Of a stretch of 5,511 nucleotides of DNA, positions 1 to 5,322 are shown in pieces (position 1 is the stretch's first letter; each line of letters begins with the position of its first letter). The DNA is from Virgibacillus_P tibetensis (GTDB taxonomy: Bacteria; Bacillota; Bacilli; Bacillales; Amphibacillaceae), in contig NZ_JARZFX010000033.1 in NCBI RefSeq assembly GCF_036026595.1, forward strand, positions 1-5,511, in the 5' to 3' direction. A program made the position numbers and the translations under genes. The notes beneath the pieces were generated by a model. It made no database searches and was not told where the DNA came from. It was given only the letters and a program-made list of their open reading frames with translations.

Positions 1-446
1 CCTTGAAATTTCTTTTTAATTTCAAACAAAAGCGATTCATCACACATCTGAAGAAGTGGGCTTTCTCGCTTTAAATTCTGTAAAGTAGCAGTGACACCTC
101 TTTTTTGAGCAATCCTATTCGATTCTCCACCATTCCATGAAAAATCATAGTCCTCCCAAACTTTTGTAATGGCTACTGTAAAATCTTCTACAGGTTTTTC
201 CGCCAAGATGCGTTCTTTAAAACCCTCTACTAACTCAATTTCTTTATCTATGTATTTTGCAACACCTTCAACTGTTTGGATTGCACGTTTGTATGGGCTT
301 GAATAAACATAATCAATAGCTTCTTTTTTAAGCAAATCAGTTACAGTGTTTGCATCAGTAAACCCACGTTCAGACAAAGGTCTTCCTAACTCGTCTGGCG
401 TATATGTAGAATGAGCATGTCTAACAAAATACAAATTCGTCTGCAA
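1..446 (-). CDS. Histidine phosphatase family protein, partial, aberrant C-terminus
   Basis: This open frame of 148 codons runs off the left window edge. I chose the TTG at 446-444 as start because GGAAGG at 461-456 lies 9 bases upstream; it begins one base after the stop of the preceding gene, so the two are probably translationally coupled. The protein starts LQTNLYFVRHAHS, with the phosphohistidine R9-H10 of the phosphoglycerate-mutase-like superfamily. SSPYKRAIQT follows (R54), then KER (E78) and GGESN (106-110). By comparison with its neighbour, the second catalytic His-Gly should fall near residue 137. Instead the frame reads ESPLLQMCDESLLFEIKKKF, which resembles no part of the family, and the other two frames do not contain the His-Gly either. 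The family-like sequence ends near residue 121 (around base 80). It is therefore probably a broken or fused phosphatase, likely inactive. Family assignment is firm; the cause of the break is inference. Confidence 0.8.
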   Translation of the reverse strand, partial: MQTNLYFVRHAHSTYTPDELGRPLSERGFTDANTVTDLLKKEAIDYVYSSPYKRAIQTVEGVAKYIDKEIELVEGFKERILAEKPVEDFTVAITKVWEDYDFSWNGGESNRIAQKRGVTATLQNLKRESPLLQMCDESLLFEIKKKFQ

Positions 447-447
447 A

Positions 448-999
448 TTAATCAACCTTCCATAAACGTTTATAATGCGCATCATTCTTTGTAAGATGTA
501 ATAAATATACATCAGGATTACTTAGCGTTTTCCATTGCTCAAAACCGAAATTGTTATCATAGTGATTTAATAATAAGGATATAACCCCTCCATGTGCCAC
601 GATAATTGTATTATCAGAATTACCTTCCACAATATCATTAACAACTTCTACAATTCGATTCCTGGCTTCGTTACTGGATTCTCCACCTTCATACTTCAAA
701 TCCATACGCCTGAATGTTGCTTCCAGTTTTTCCATCCAATCTGGAAAAAAGGTTGAACTAAGGACACGTTCGCTTAATCGGCTATCCAATTCAATTTCTA
801 TATTATTGTTCTCTACAAATGGCCTTATCGTTTGAATAGCTCGTAAGAAAGGACTGGAAATAATTCTATCAACCTTTATATCAGATGATAAAAAATTGGA
901 TAGTTCATTTGCTTGAATGACTCCTTTTTCGGTTAATGGTGAATCAGAAGATTGTCCCTCCGCTTCACAATGTCTAATTATGTAAATGTTTTTATTCAT
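448..999 (-). CDS. Histidine phosphatase family protein (phosphoglycerate mutase-like)
   Basis: A complete 183-residue cytosolic protein of the histidine phosphatase superfamily, branch 1, at the usual length for small bacterial members. These enzymes remove phosphate through a phosphohistidine intermediate; substrates range from sugar phosphates to nucleotides and cannot be told here. Visible catalytic elements are R9-H10 in IYIIRHCEAE, R53 in SSPFLRAIQT, E77 in LSERV, GGESS (105-109) and H136-G137 in IIVAHGGVIS. The full phosphate pocket is therefore present. It starts at ATG with a strong AAAGGAGG 5 bases upstream, 17 bases after the NUDIX gene stop. It ends one base before the next, related phosphatase gene: a tandem but diverged pair. 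There is no signal peptide or membrane segment. It is unlikely to be a glycolytic mutase because it is short and sits among accessory hydrolases. Confidence 0.9.
   Translation of the reverse strand: MNKNIYIIRHCEAEGQSSDSPLTEKGVIQANELSNFLSSDIKVDRIISSPFLRAIQTIRPFVENNNIEIELDSRLSERVLSSTFFPDWMEKLEATFRRMDLKYEGGESSNEARNRIVEVVNDIVEGNSDNTIIVAHGGVISLLLNHYDNNFGFEQWKTLSNPDVYLLHLTKNDAHYKRLWKVD
456..461 (-). promoter_or_regulatory. Ribosome binding site inside the preceding gene
   Basis: GGAAGG lies in the last codons of the upstream histidine phosphatase gene, 9 bases before the TTG at 446. It decides the unusual TTG start of the next gene; an earlier in-frame TTG at 455 would leave no spacing. Confidence 0.55.
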
Positions 1000-1016
1000 A
1001 CTTCCTCCTTTAAACC

Positions 1017-1454
1017 TTACAAGGATATATTTGTACCCTTCATGTTTTCAGCACGTTTAATACTCTCTTTTAAATAATCGGGAGCATTAGGGTGTTCATA
1101 TACTTGTCGAGCAGTCATCCAACTCACAGCCTCTACTTCATCTGGGCTTTTGGGCATTGCATTGCCAGATTCATATTCACATAGAAATACAATATCAATT
1201 ACATTTTCACCTGAATCTGCAACAAACGATGTGCTATGTACGTATGTTAATTGATCTTTAACCATTACATCTACTTCTTCATAGATTTCACGTTTTACCG
1301 TTCTTTCTAATATATCTGATGAATTTCCTTCCTGATCAACTTTACCGCCAACAAGCGAAAGCAATCCACCTGCATGTTCTTCTTTCTTACTTCGTTCAAT
1401 AATCAACCATTTATCTTTTCTAAATATTGCACCCTCTACATTTACAATGAACAT
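1017..1454 (-). CDS. NUDIX hydrolase
   Basis: A 145-residue NUDIX protein, a fold that hydrolyses nucleoside diphosphates linked to another group (damaged NTPs, sugar nucleotides and similar), using Mg2+ or Mn2+. The Nudix helix is recognisable at residues 36-63: GGKVDQEG, a stretched loop, then REIYEEVDV. R55, E56, E59 and E60 supply the metal-binding core. The box departs from GX5EX7REUXEEXGU in two ways: about four extra residues in the loop, and Asp62 where Gly is usual. The frame is open further upstream from a TTG at 1475, but GGGGAGG at 1468-1462 sits 7 bases before the ATG at 1454, so translation should begin with MFIVNVEGA. It follows the HAD gene after 49 bases and precedes the histidine phosphatase by 17. 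Substrate unknown. Confidence 0.88.
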   Translation of the reverse strand: MFIVNVEGAIFRKDKWLIIERSKKEEHAGGLLSLVGGKVDQEGNSSDILERTVKREIYEEVDVMVKDQLTYVHSTSFVADSGENVIDIVFLCEYESGNAMPKSPDEVEAVSWMTARQVYEHPNAPDYLKESIKRAENMKGTNISL

Positions 1455-1461
1455 TTGCATA

Positions 1462-1468
1462 CCTCCCC
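1462..1468 (-). promoter_or_regulatory. Ribosome binding site setting the NUDIX start
   Basis: GGGGAGG is placed 7 bases before the ATG at 1454. It lies inside the longer open frame that begins at 1475, so it argues for the shorter protein. The ATG at 1460 is only one base away and is too close. Confidence 0.75.
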
Positions 1469-1503
1469 AAATCAATTATTTAAGATTACACCCTTCATTT
1501 AAA

Positions 1504-2103
1504 CTATAATGCTACCTTATTCCAGAATTCTTTATAATTATTAAGATAGAAGTCTGCAATTTTACTACCATTGTTTTGATATAAACATGTTGATATTCCT
1601 AATTCTTTTGCGGGAATTATGTCAATTTCACGATCACCAATTACCAAATCAATCATATGTTTTCGGTGAAGATATTCATAAGATTTTTTGTTAGGTTTAC
1701 GAGGAAACCCATCATCTCCTGCAACAATTTCACTGAAGTGTTTGTCCCAACCGTAATATTCCAGAATCTTATGCACATCTTTCTTTAGTTTGTGTGTCAT
1801 AATCACATTATTATCAGCATATTTTAAAACCGTCTCAACACTATCAAACGGTTTGAATTCTTTCGGTGGTATTCTTTCCTCCAATAGAAAAAAATCCTTT
1901 AATTGTTCCTCAGTAAAATTGTAATAACCACTCGCATGTCTGAATGATACTTTTAAGTGCCTGAAAATCTCATTTTTATCTACATGTTCAGCATTTAATA
2001 CCTTTTTGAAAATTGTGGTATAAACAGGGTATGTATCAAATAAAGTACCATCAAAATCCCATAATACAGTTAATCCTTTGATATTATTTAGCATCCCTAT
2101 CAT
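1504..2103 (-). CDS. HAD family hydrolase (HAD-IA type)
   Basis: A 199-residue haloacid dehalogenase-superfamily phosphatase. All four HAD motifs are visible: motif I WDFDGT (nucleophile D16, acid/base D18), motif II VIMTHK (T103), motif III lysine in FPRKPNKKSYEYL (K136), and motif IV VIGDREID (D157, D161). Between motifs I and II, residues ~25-95 form the helical cap that sets substrate choice. The cap is Lys- and aromatic-rich but gives no recognised signature. Such enzymes act on small phosphorylated metabolites in the cytosol. The start is uncertain: the ATG at 2103 has only a weak site upstream, and the ATG at 2094 (MLNNIKG) is equally compatible with the family. It lies 92 bases after the DUF402 gene and 49 before the NUDIX start. 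It is clearly different from the other HAD protein in the window, so this is not a recent duplicate. Confidence 0.88.
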   Translation of the reverse strand: MIGMLNNIKGLTVLWDFDGTLFDTYPVYTTIFKKVLNAEHVDKNEIFRHLKVSFRHASGYYNFTEEQLKDFFLLEERIPPKEFKPFDSVETVLKYADNNVIMTHKLKKDVHKILEYYGWDKHFSEIVAGDDGFPRKPNKKSYEYLHRKHMIDLVIGDREIDIIPAKELGISTCLYQNNGSKIADFYLNNYKEFWNKVAL

Positions 2104-2195
2104 TCCGTTCAGATTTTTTTTAAGTCAATCTTCTATGACAAAACCAATTTGAATTAATTGTTAAATCCTTGGAAACCTACAATAACAATTTAAAC

Positions 2196-2732
2196 TTAAC
2201 TTCCAGATGCAATCTCTTTATGAATTTTTGCCAAGTTTATTAAATCAAATCTCCCACCTCTTACTAAATCGATTATTTTCTTTGCCTCTTTCCATGCTAA
2301 ATCATACAAGGATTTTTCAATTTCTCCTTTAGATATTGCTTCTTCAAGTTCATCTTCATCCAAAAGCATTATTTCACCCGTTGGAAGTACAACGATATCG
2401 AAAAACAAATCATCCATCCATGGTATATTATTCTCCGTTCCAATTTCATAGCAAATGTCTATATACCATTGTACAACTTCAACTTTTGCGTCAAACATTG
2501 TTGTTACAGAATGGTTCTTTCCGATAGGGAATTGTTGAAGCCATGAATAACTGTCATCAACAATACAAACTTTCTTTTCATGATATTTTACAAATAACGG
2601 CTCTGATACTTTGCGGATATTCAATAAAGTTATATGCCCTTTAAAATCTTTATCATGGTGAAAGGTTTGTTTATAGTCCCTTTTTAAAACACGTTTCCAG
2701 TTAGAACGATTACCATACACCCTTTTCAACAT
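2196..2732 (-). CDS. DUF402 domain-containing protein, possible nucleoside phosphate hydrolase
   Basis: A 178-residue protein with a recognisable DUF402 region at about residues 50-135. The acidic core is QWYIDIC (88-94), PWMDDLFFDIVV (104-115) and PTGEIMLLDEDELEEA (117-132). DUF402 includes the Bacillus/Staphylococcus nucleoside tri- and diphosphatase (Ntdp) and FomD, where clustered Asp/Glu bind divalent metal; the D107/D108/D112/D125/D127 cluster fits that. Activity here is inferred from the family, not shown. The N-terminal ~30 residues are basic (MLKRVYGNRSNWKRVLKRDY) and may contact phosphates or nucleic acid. The start is well supported: AGGAGG at 2745-2740, 7 bases before ATG. It lies 65 bases after the second NUDIX gene. 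Another member of the phosphate-hydrolase theme of this cluster. Confidence 0.82.
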   Translation of the reverse strand: MLKRVYGNRSNWKRVLKRDYKQTFHHDKDFKGHITLLNIRKVSEPLFVKYHEKKVCIVDDSYSWLQQFPIGKNHSVTTMFDAKVEVVQWYIDICYEIGTENNIPWMDDLFFDIVVLPTGEIMLLDEDELEEAISKGEIEKSLYDLAWKEAKKIIDLVRGGRFDLINLAKIHKEIASGS

Positions 2733-2797
2733 CTTCTAACCTCCTAATGTTTCCAATAGCTTATATTGCTTGTGATTCTTAGTTGTCTCTATGTAAT

Positions 2798-3262
2798 TTA
2801 ATTAATATCCCCTAAGTAAACAGGTAGCTCCTTACCTGCAATATAATCAATTATGTATTCCCGCACTGTCCGAGGGTAAAGTCTGTAGTTCAACAACTCT
2901 GATAACGGCAACCATTCCACACCTATTTGTCCATCATCAGGGACTATTCCAATACCTATATCTTTACTTCCTTCTTTAATCTTACATAAAAACATATACT
3001 CAGTTTGATGCACTTCTGAATCAAATTCAAAATGCTCATGATTTTTTCCAATGTATTCTCGGATAAATATTAGATTACCTATTTCTACATCAACATTGAT
3101 TTCCTCTGTACATTCCCTTTTTAATGTTTGATGAAGATTTTCTCCGTGTTCTTGACCACCACCAGGAAAAAGAAAGTAGCATCCGTCTTTATCCTGCTTT
3201 TTTATTGCTAACAATTTACCATCTTGAACAATAACAGCTTTTGCCGAATTTCTTATTCCCAT
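2798..3262 (-). CDS. NUDIX hydrolase with near-canonical Nudix box
   Basis: A 154-residue NUDIX protein. The box at residues 35-57 matches GX5EX7REUXEEXGU closely: G35, E41, R49-E50, E53-E54, with Asn56 in place of the usual Gly. The preceding LFPGGGQEHGE is typical of hydrolases acting on (oxidised) nucleotides or ADP-ribose-like compounds; the substrate cannot be decided. The C-terminal EWLPLSELLNYRLYPRTVRE is the common NUDIX tail helix region. The frame extends upstream to 3310, but GGGGG at 3274-3270 stands 7 bases before the ATG at 3262, and MGIRNSAKAV is a natural N-terminus, so I start there. It is separated from the HAD gene upstream by about 96 bases, the widest gap next to it in the cluster, where a separate promoter could lie. 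It is not a close paralogue of the other NUDIX gene here. Confidence 0.9.
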   Translation of the reverse strand: MGIRNSAKAVIVQDGKLLAIKKQDKDGCYFLFPGGGQEHGENLHQTLKRECTEEINVDVEIGNLIFIREYIGKNHEHFEFDSEVHQTEYMFLCKIKEGSKDIGIGIVPDDGQIGVEWLPLSELLNYRLYPRTVREYIIDYIAGKELPVYLGDIN

Positions 3263-3269
3263 TTTGATA

Positions 3270-3274
3270 CCCCC
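3270..3274 (-). promoter_or_regulatory. Ribosome binding site setting the second NUDIX start
   Basis: GGGGG is 7 bases before the ATG at 3262. It favours the 154-residue protein over a 170-residue reading whose first 16 residues (MRKRRNLLEIVIGGIK) look like translated leader. Confidence 0.65.
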
Positions 3275-3358
3275 AATTACAATTTCTAACAAATTCCTTC
3301 TTTTTCTCAATTTTACAATATTTACAGTAAAAAGTGATGAAAAAAAGCAAACTCTCCA

Positions 3359-4021
3359 TCAATTTATGGCTTGAATAATTAATTGTAACTCTTTCAAATC
3401 GTCAACAATGAAATCTGCTTCAACATTATTCCAATGTAAATCTTTTTTCCACACTCCAAGCATCCCTATATTCATAGCACCTTGCACATCATTTTCAGGG
3501 TGATCGCCTACGTACATACTCTCATTCGGTGAAACATTCACTTGGCTTAATGCCTTTTGAAAAATTTCAGGATTAGGCTTTTTCATCCCTTCCCATTCGG
3601 AAATAAGTATTGTATCAAAATAATCCTCAATCCCTAAAGACCTAATATTATCCATTTGGAACTGTCCCATTCCATTTGTAATCATCCCTAATCGAATTGA
3701 ACTATTTTTTAAACTTTCTAACGTACTTATTAGATTGGAAAAAGGAATACAACTATTATGAAACTCTGTTATATAATCCTGTAGCAACCTTTCCCAAGAT
3801 ACTTCGCTAATATTGAATTCATCAACCATTTGTTGGTACACTTTATCCTTCCAGACATAACCCCGACAATCGAACTCTATAAATCTTGATGTGTAATTTT
3901 CTTTCAGGATATGACCAACCCATTCATTCCAACGATCATATTGATTCTCTATAAACTTTTGTACAGAAGCATCCCTATTTAGCAACGTGCCGTCTAAGTC
4001 GAAGATAACAGCTTTAATCAT
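3359..4021 (-). CDS. HAD family hydrolase (HAD-IA, YjjG/PGP-like)
   Basis: A 220-residue HAD-superfamily phosphatase of standard length. From the ATG at 4021: motif I IFDLDGT (nucleophile D8, D10), motif II GMITNG (T115), motif III KKPNPEIF (K147/K148), and motif IV YVGDHPENDVQGA (D173, D178). A helical C1 cap fills residues ~15-95. The GDHPENDVQGA and KPNPEIF signatures are typical of HAD-IA phosphatases acting on nucleoside monophosphates, phosphoglycolate or sugar phosphates; the exact substrate is unknown. The start is ambiguous: a GTG at 4030 is also in frame, and the purine-rich AAGGGA near 4039-4034 is a little far from the ATG and too close to the GTG. The family normally begins MIKAVIFDLDGT, so I prefer 4021. 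It follows the HIT gene stop by 16 bases, so the two are almost surely co-transcribed. Confidence 0.92.
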   Translation of the reverse strand: MIKAVIFDLDGTLLNRDASVQKFIENQYDRWNEWVGHILKENYTSRFIEFDCRGYVWKDKVYQQMVDEFNISEVSWERLLQDYITEFHNSCIPFSNLISTLESLKNSSIRLGMITNGMGQFQMDNIRSLGIEDYFDTILISEWEGMKKPNPEIFQKALSQVNVSPNESMYVGDHPENDVQGAMNIGMLGVWKKDLHWNNVEADFIVDDLKELQLIIQAIN

Positions 4022-4037
4022 CTTAAACACACATCCC

Positions 4038-4523
4038 TTATTTATTTAATTCCTCCGCCAATGCACTAATCGCTTCCATTATTTCTTTTATATTTTCATC
4101 ATTATTCAGTTCATTTCTCGCATGGAGTAATACAGGTCTAACAGATTCTACTGACCTTCCAAACTTGTACATCCATTTATAGCGTGGAACCATCCAAGTA
4201 TGAAAATGGTGAGTCGTATCCTCATTATAAAAATAATAAACATGTTCAATCCCTAAGACTTTCCTTTGGGCCTTCCTAATCTTAGACAAGATATTTACGT
4301 AATCCATTCGTTCTTCCTCGGTTAATTCATCAAAACATTTAATATGACGCTTAGACGCTAAAATTATTAAACCTTTTATTGGATATGCAACATCTTGATG
4401 TGCATGAAAATATTCTGTTTCTATTACTACACCACCGTCTGGCTCGATAACTCCACTTGTCAAAGCACAGCTTAAACATTCTACTTCTACCACTTTTCCA
4501 TTTGAAAGAGTAATCGTTTTCAT
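4038..4523 (-). CDS. HIT family protein with GalT-like zinc ligands
   Basis: A 161-residue histidine-triad superfamily protein, acting on nucleotide phosphoramidates, dinucleoside polyphosphates or nucleotidyl transfers. The triad region is HHFHTWMVPR (105-114). Aligned on the PR, H106 is the first triad His, H108 the central nucleophile, and the third position is W110 rather than His. C16-x2-C19 with H60 and H106 gives the same zinc-ligand order as galactose-1-phosphate uridylyltransferase (CxxC, His, triad His), which also lacks the third triad His. So this may be a zinc-stabilised nucleotidyl hydrolase or transferase, not a classical Hint. The start is sound: GAGGAGG 5 bases before ATG. 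It is the first intact gene of the leftward cluster, 16 bases before the HAD gene. No convincing promoter was found in the ~200 bases upstream. Confidence 0.88.
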   Translation of the reverse strand: MKTITLSNGKVVEVECLSCALTSGVIEPDGGVVIETEYFHAHQDVAYPIKGLIILASKRHIKCFDELTEEERMDYVNILSKIRKAQRKVLGIEHVYYFYNEDTTHHFHTWMVPRYKWMYKFGRSVESVRPVLLHARNELNNDENIKEIMEAISALAEELNK

Positions 4524-4611
4524 AAAATCCTCCTCTAAGTTAAGTCTGTATCCATATTTTACTTAAACAAGTTTATTACCTTTTCTGCAATATCTTTAAG
4601 TCTAACATCTA

Positions 4612-4641
4612 TTGATTTATTAACACCTCTATTTCTATCTA
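4612..4641 (+). promoter_or_regulatory. Possible sigma-A promoter for the plus-strand module
   Basis: TTGATT (4612-4617), an 18-base spacer and TATCTA (4636-4641) lie about 40 bases before the ATG at 4679. The match is moderate in AT-rich DNA, so this is tentative. It would lie inside the minus-strand remnant. Confidence 0.3.
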
Positions 4642-4666
4642 AATTTGTAAACTCTTCTCCTTTACT

Positions 4667-4671
4667 AGGAG
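4667..4671 (+). promoter_or_regulatory. Ribosome binding site of the broken RHH gene
   Basis: AGGAG, extended as AGGAGTGA, is 7 bases before the ATG at 4679. A strong site in front of a reading frame that stops after three codons shows that a real gene once started here. Confidence 0.65.
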
Positions 4672-4678
4672 TGAAAAC

Positions 4679-4884
4679 ATGACTAAATAAATCAATATTC
4701 GACTGGATAAAGTCCATCAAGAACTATTAAATGAAATGGTTAAAAACCTGAAGCAAAAGGGATTAAAACAAATAAAACAGATGTGATTCAGAAGGCGCTT
4801 TATAGCTTTGCCAGGGAAAGTGTTTTGGATCCAAAAACAGTTACAGAAATTATTGACCGAAATTATACTGGTTTTTTCAAATGA
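4679..4884 (+). pseudogene. Broken ribbon-helix-helix (CopG/Arc-like) DNA-binding protein
   Basis: The ATG at 4679 reads MTK and then TAA (4688-4690). The frame continues INIRLDKVHQELLNEMVKNL and then loses register at the A-run 4755-4758. The next frame reads KGIKTNKTDVIQKALYSFAR and on through LDPKTVTEIIDRNYTGFFK to TGA at 4884. Changing the TAA to AAA and restoring one A gives a protein of about 68 residues. It has the ribbon-helix-helix plan: a short strand KINIRL, helix A DKVHQELLNEMVKNLKQ, a turn, and helix B NKTDVIQKALYSFARE. Such proteins are usually antitoxins, plasmid-copy repressors or autoregulators that bind their own operator as dimers. It overlaps the next gene by ATGA, marking an operon. 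One nonsense change and one frameshift make it a pseudogene here. The function label is from fold pattern only. Confidence 0.6.
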
Positions 4885-5026
4885 AGATAGCAGATCCTAA
4901 AAAATTAGAATACGCATTGAGGGAATCAGGTTAACTGGTGAAGATGAGGAAAATATCAAGGCGGTTCTTACTGGAGAAATGACAAGAGAAGAACTGATTA
5001 AAAAATTGAAAAATAAAAAGTCATAG
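4881..5026 (+). pseudogene. Broken VbhA-like (Fic-type) antitoxin small protein
   Basis: It begins at ATG 4881, overlapping the previous stop as ATGA. In its own frame it reads MKIADPKKLEYALRESG and stops at 4932-4934. In the frame shifted by one missing base it reads IRIEGIRLTGEDEENIKAVL then TGEMTREELIKKLKNKKS to TAG at 5024-5026. The latter has the shape of the VbhA antitoxin family: an xRIEGI element, an LT.ED turn, an amphipathic helix, GE.T.EEL, and a Lys-rich end. VbhA proteins block Fic AMP-transferase toxins with an (S/T)xxxE(G/N) helix; the EG is here but no Ser/Thr is clear four residues before it. Restoring one A in the A-run at 4899-4904 joins start and tail into 48 residues. No Fic gene follows; a terminator comes at once. 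The family call is moderate, the pseudogene state likely. Confidence 0.5.
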
Positions 5027-5038
5027 TTTTATGACTTT
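5017..5038 (+). repeat. Perfect 9-bp inverted repeat at the module's end
   Basis: AAAGTCATA pairs with TATGACTTT around a GTTT loop, a perfect but AT-rich hairpin spanning the stop codon of the VbhA-like gene. No T-run follows it directly, so it is more likely to aid mRNA stability or the following terminator than to terminate alone. Confidence 0.6.
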
Positions 5039-5044
5039 AGACTT

Positions 5045-5076
5045 AACAAGTTACTTTTTTAGTGGCTTGTTTTTTA
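5045..5076 (+). terminator. Rho-independent terminator after the antitoxin-like module
   Basis: AACAAGTTACT pairs with AGTGGCTTGTT (11 pairs, two of them G-T) around a T5 loop, and the stem runs straight into a T tract to about 5075. It ends the plus-strand two-gene transcript and shows that the module had no third gene after it, at least in this arrangement. Confidence 0.75.
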
Positions 5077-5091
5077 TCTTTAAAAACGTTA

Positions 5092-5133
5092 AGAGTGGGG
5101 AGTTCGTTTGGTTAATATAAGTAAACCCCCTCT
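5092..5133 (+). repeat. Imperfect inverted repeat in the 5077-5232 gap
   Basis: AGAGTGGGG pairs with CCCCCTCT with one mismatch (5092-5099 with 5126-5133), enclosing an AT-rich loop. It stands out because it is the only G/C-block structure in this otherwise very AT-rich 156-base gap. It could be a decayed terminator or operator; I see no T-run on either side. The rest of the gap holds no convincing gene or promoter. Confidence 0.3.
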
Positions 5134-5232
5134 AGAACAAAAAAAGTTTATAAAAAATAAAAGGTTTTTCTAAAATAATAAAAATTCAAGATAGACATCT
5201 AATTTTAACAGTAAAAAAGGGGTAAGAAATTA

Positions 5233-5322
5233 ATGAATATTGATTTAAGCATTAACGTGTCGCCAGTGATTTTTTGGTTTTTGATTTACGGTCTAATGGG
5301 ATTAATGTACGCGTATCTGTAG
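5233..5322 (+). pseudogene. 5' fragment of a small or multi-pass membrane protein gene
   Basis: ATG at 5233 is preceded by AAAAGGGG ending 10 bases upstream. The frame reads MNIDLSINVSPVIFWFLIYG, a short polar head and the start of a hydrophobic segment, as at the N-terminus of an inner-membrane protein. From about codon 22 (base ~5296) the DNA is the complement of conserved transposase sequence, and the frame closes at TAG 5320-5322 after adding LMGLMYAYL. So only about 21 native codons remain, followed by an accidental tail. The 29-residue chimera is still hydrophobic enough to span a membrane. The original gene is not identifiable. An intact novel small membrane peptide is the less likely alternative. 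Confidence 0.4.

Larger units (their letters stand above)
4559..4717 (-). pseudogene. C-terminal remnant of an unidentified gene
   Basis: A minus-strand frame of 52 codons ends in TAA only 35 bases before the HIT start, in the same direction. The residues from about VFTPSKGEEFTNLDRNRG to VRLKDIAEKVINLFK have a plausible coding composition and an amphipathic C-terminal helix. The ATG at 4717 has no ribosome binding site, and the part from ~4667 rightwards is the complement of the plus-strand module's ribosome site and first codons. I read it as the tail of an upstream member of the cluster, cut when the plus-strand module arrived. I do not recognise the family; a chance open frame cannot be excluded. 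Confidence 0.35.

Noticed and set aside
1455..1475. Longer NUDIX protein starting at TTG 1475
   Set aside because: It would translate its own GGGGAGG ribosome site; the ATG at 1454 has ideal spacing.
2104..2195. Terminator or promoter in the 92-base gap before the second HAD gene
   Set aside because: Only a short AT-rich inverted repeat (CAATT/AATTG) without a T-run or clear hexamers.
2336..2527. Plus-strand 63-codon open frame
   Set aside because: It lies wholly opposite the well-supported DUF402 gene, has no ribosome binding site and gives low-complexity residues.
3263..3310. 16-residue N-terminal extension of the second NUDIX protein
   Set aside because: GGGGG is correctly spaced for the ATG at 3262, and the extension does not resemble the family N-terminus.
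3311..3358. Possible promoter or terminator between the HAD and NUDIX genes
   Set aside because: Only a 5-bp stem with a large loop, short AT repeats and weak hexamers (TTGCTT, TGTAAA with an 18-base spacer) are visible; not enough to call.
4524..4610. Sigma-A promoter directly upstream of the HIT gene
   Set aside because: Candidate hexamers such as TTGCAG and TTTAAG are poor matches in AT-rich DNA and lie inside the probable gene remnant.
4559..5232. CRISPR array or regular direct repeats in the poorly coding right part
   Set aside because: No unit recurs at regular spacing; the structure is explained by broken genes and hairpins.
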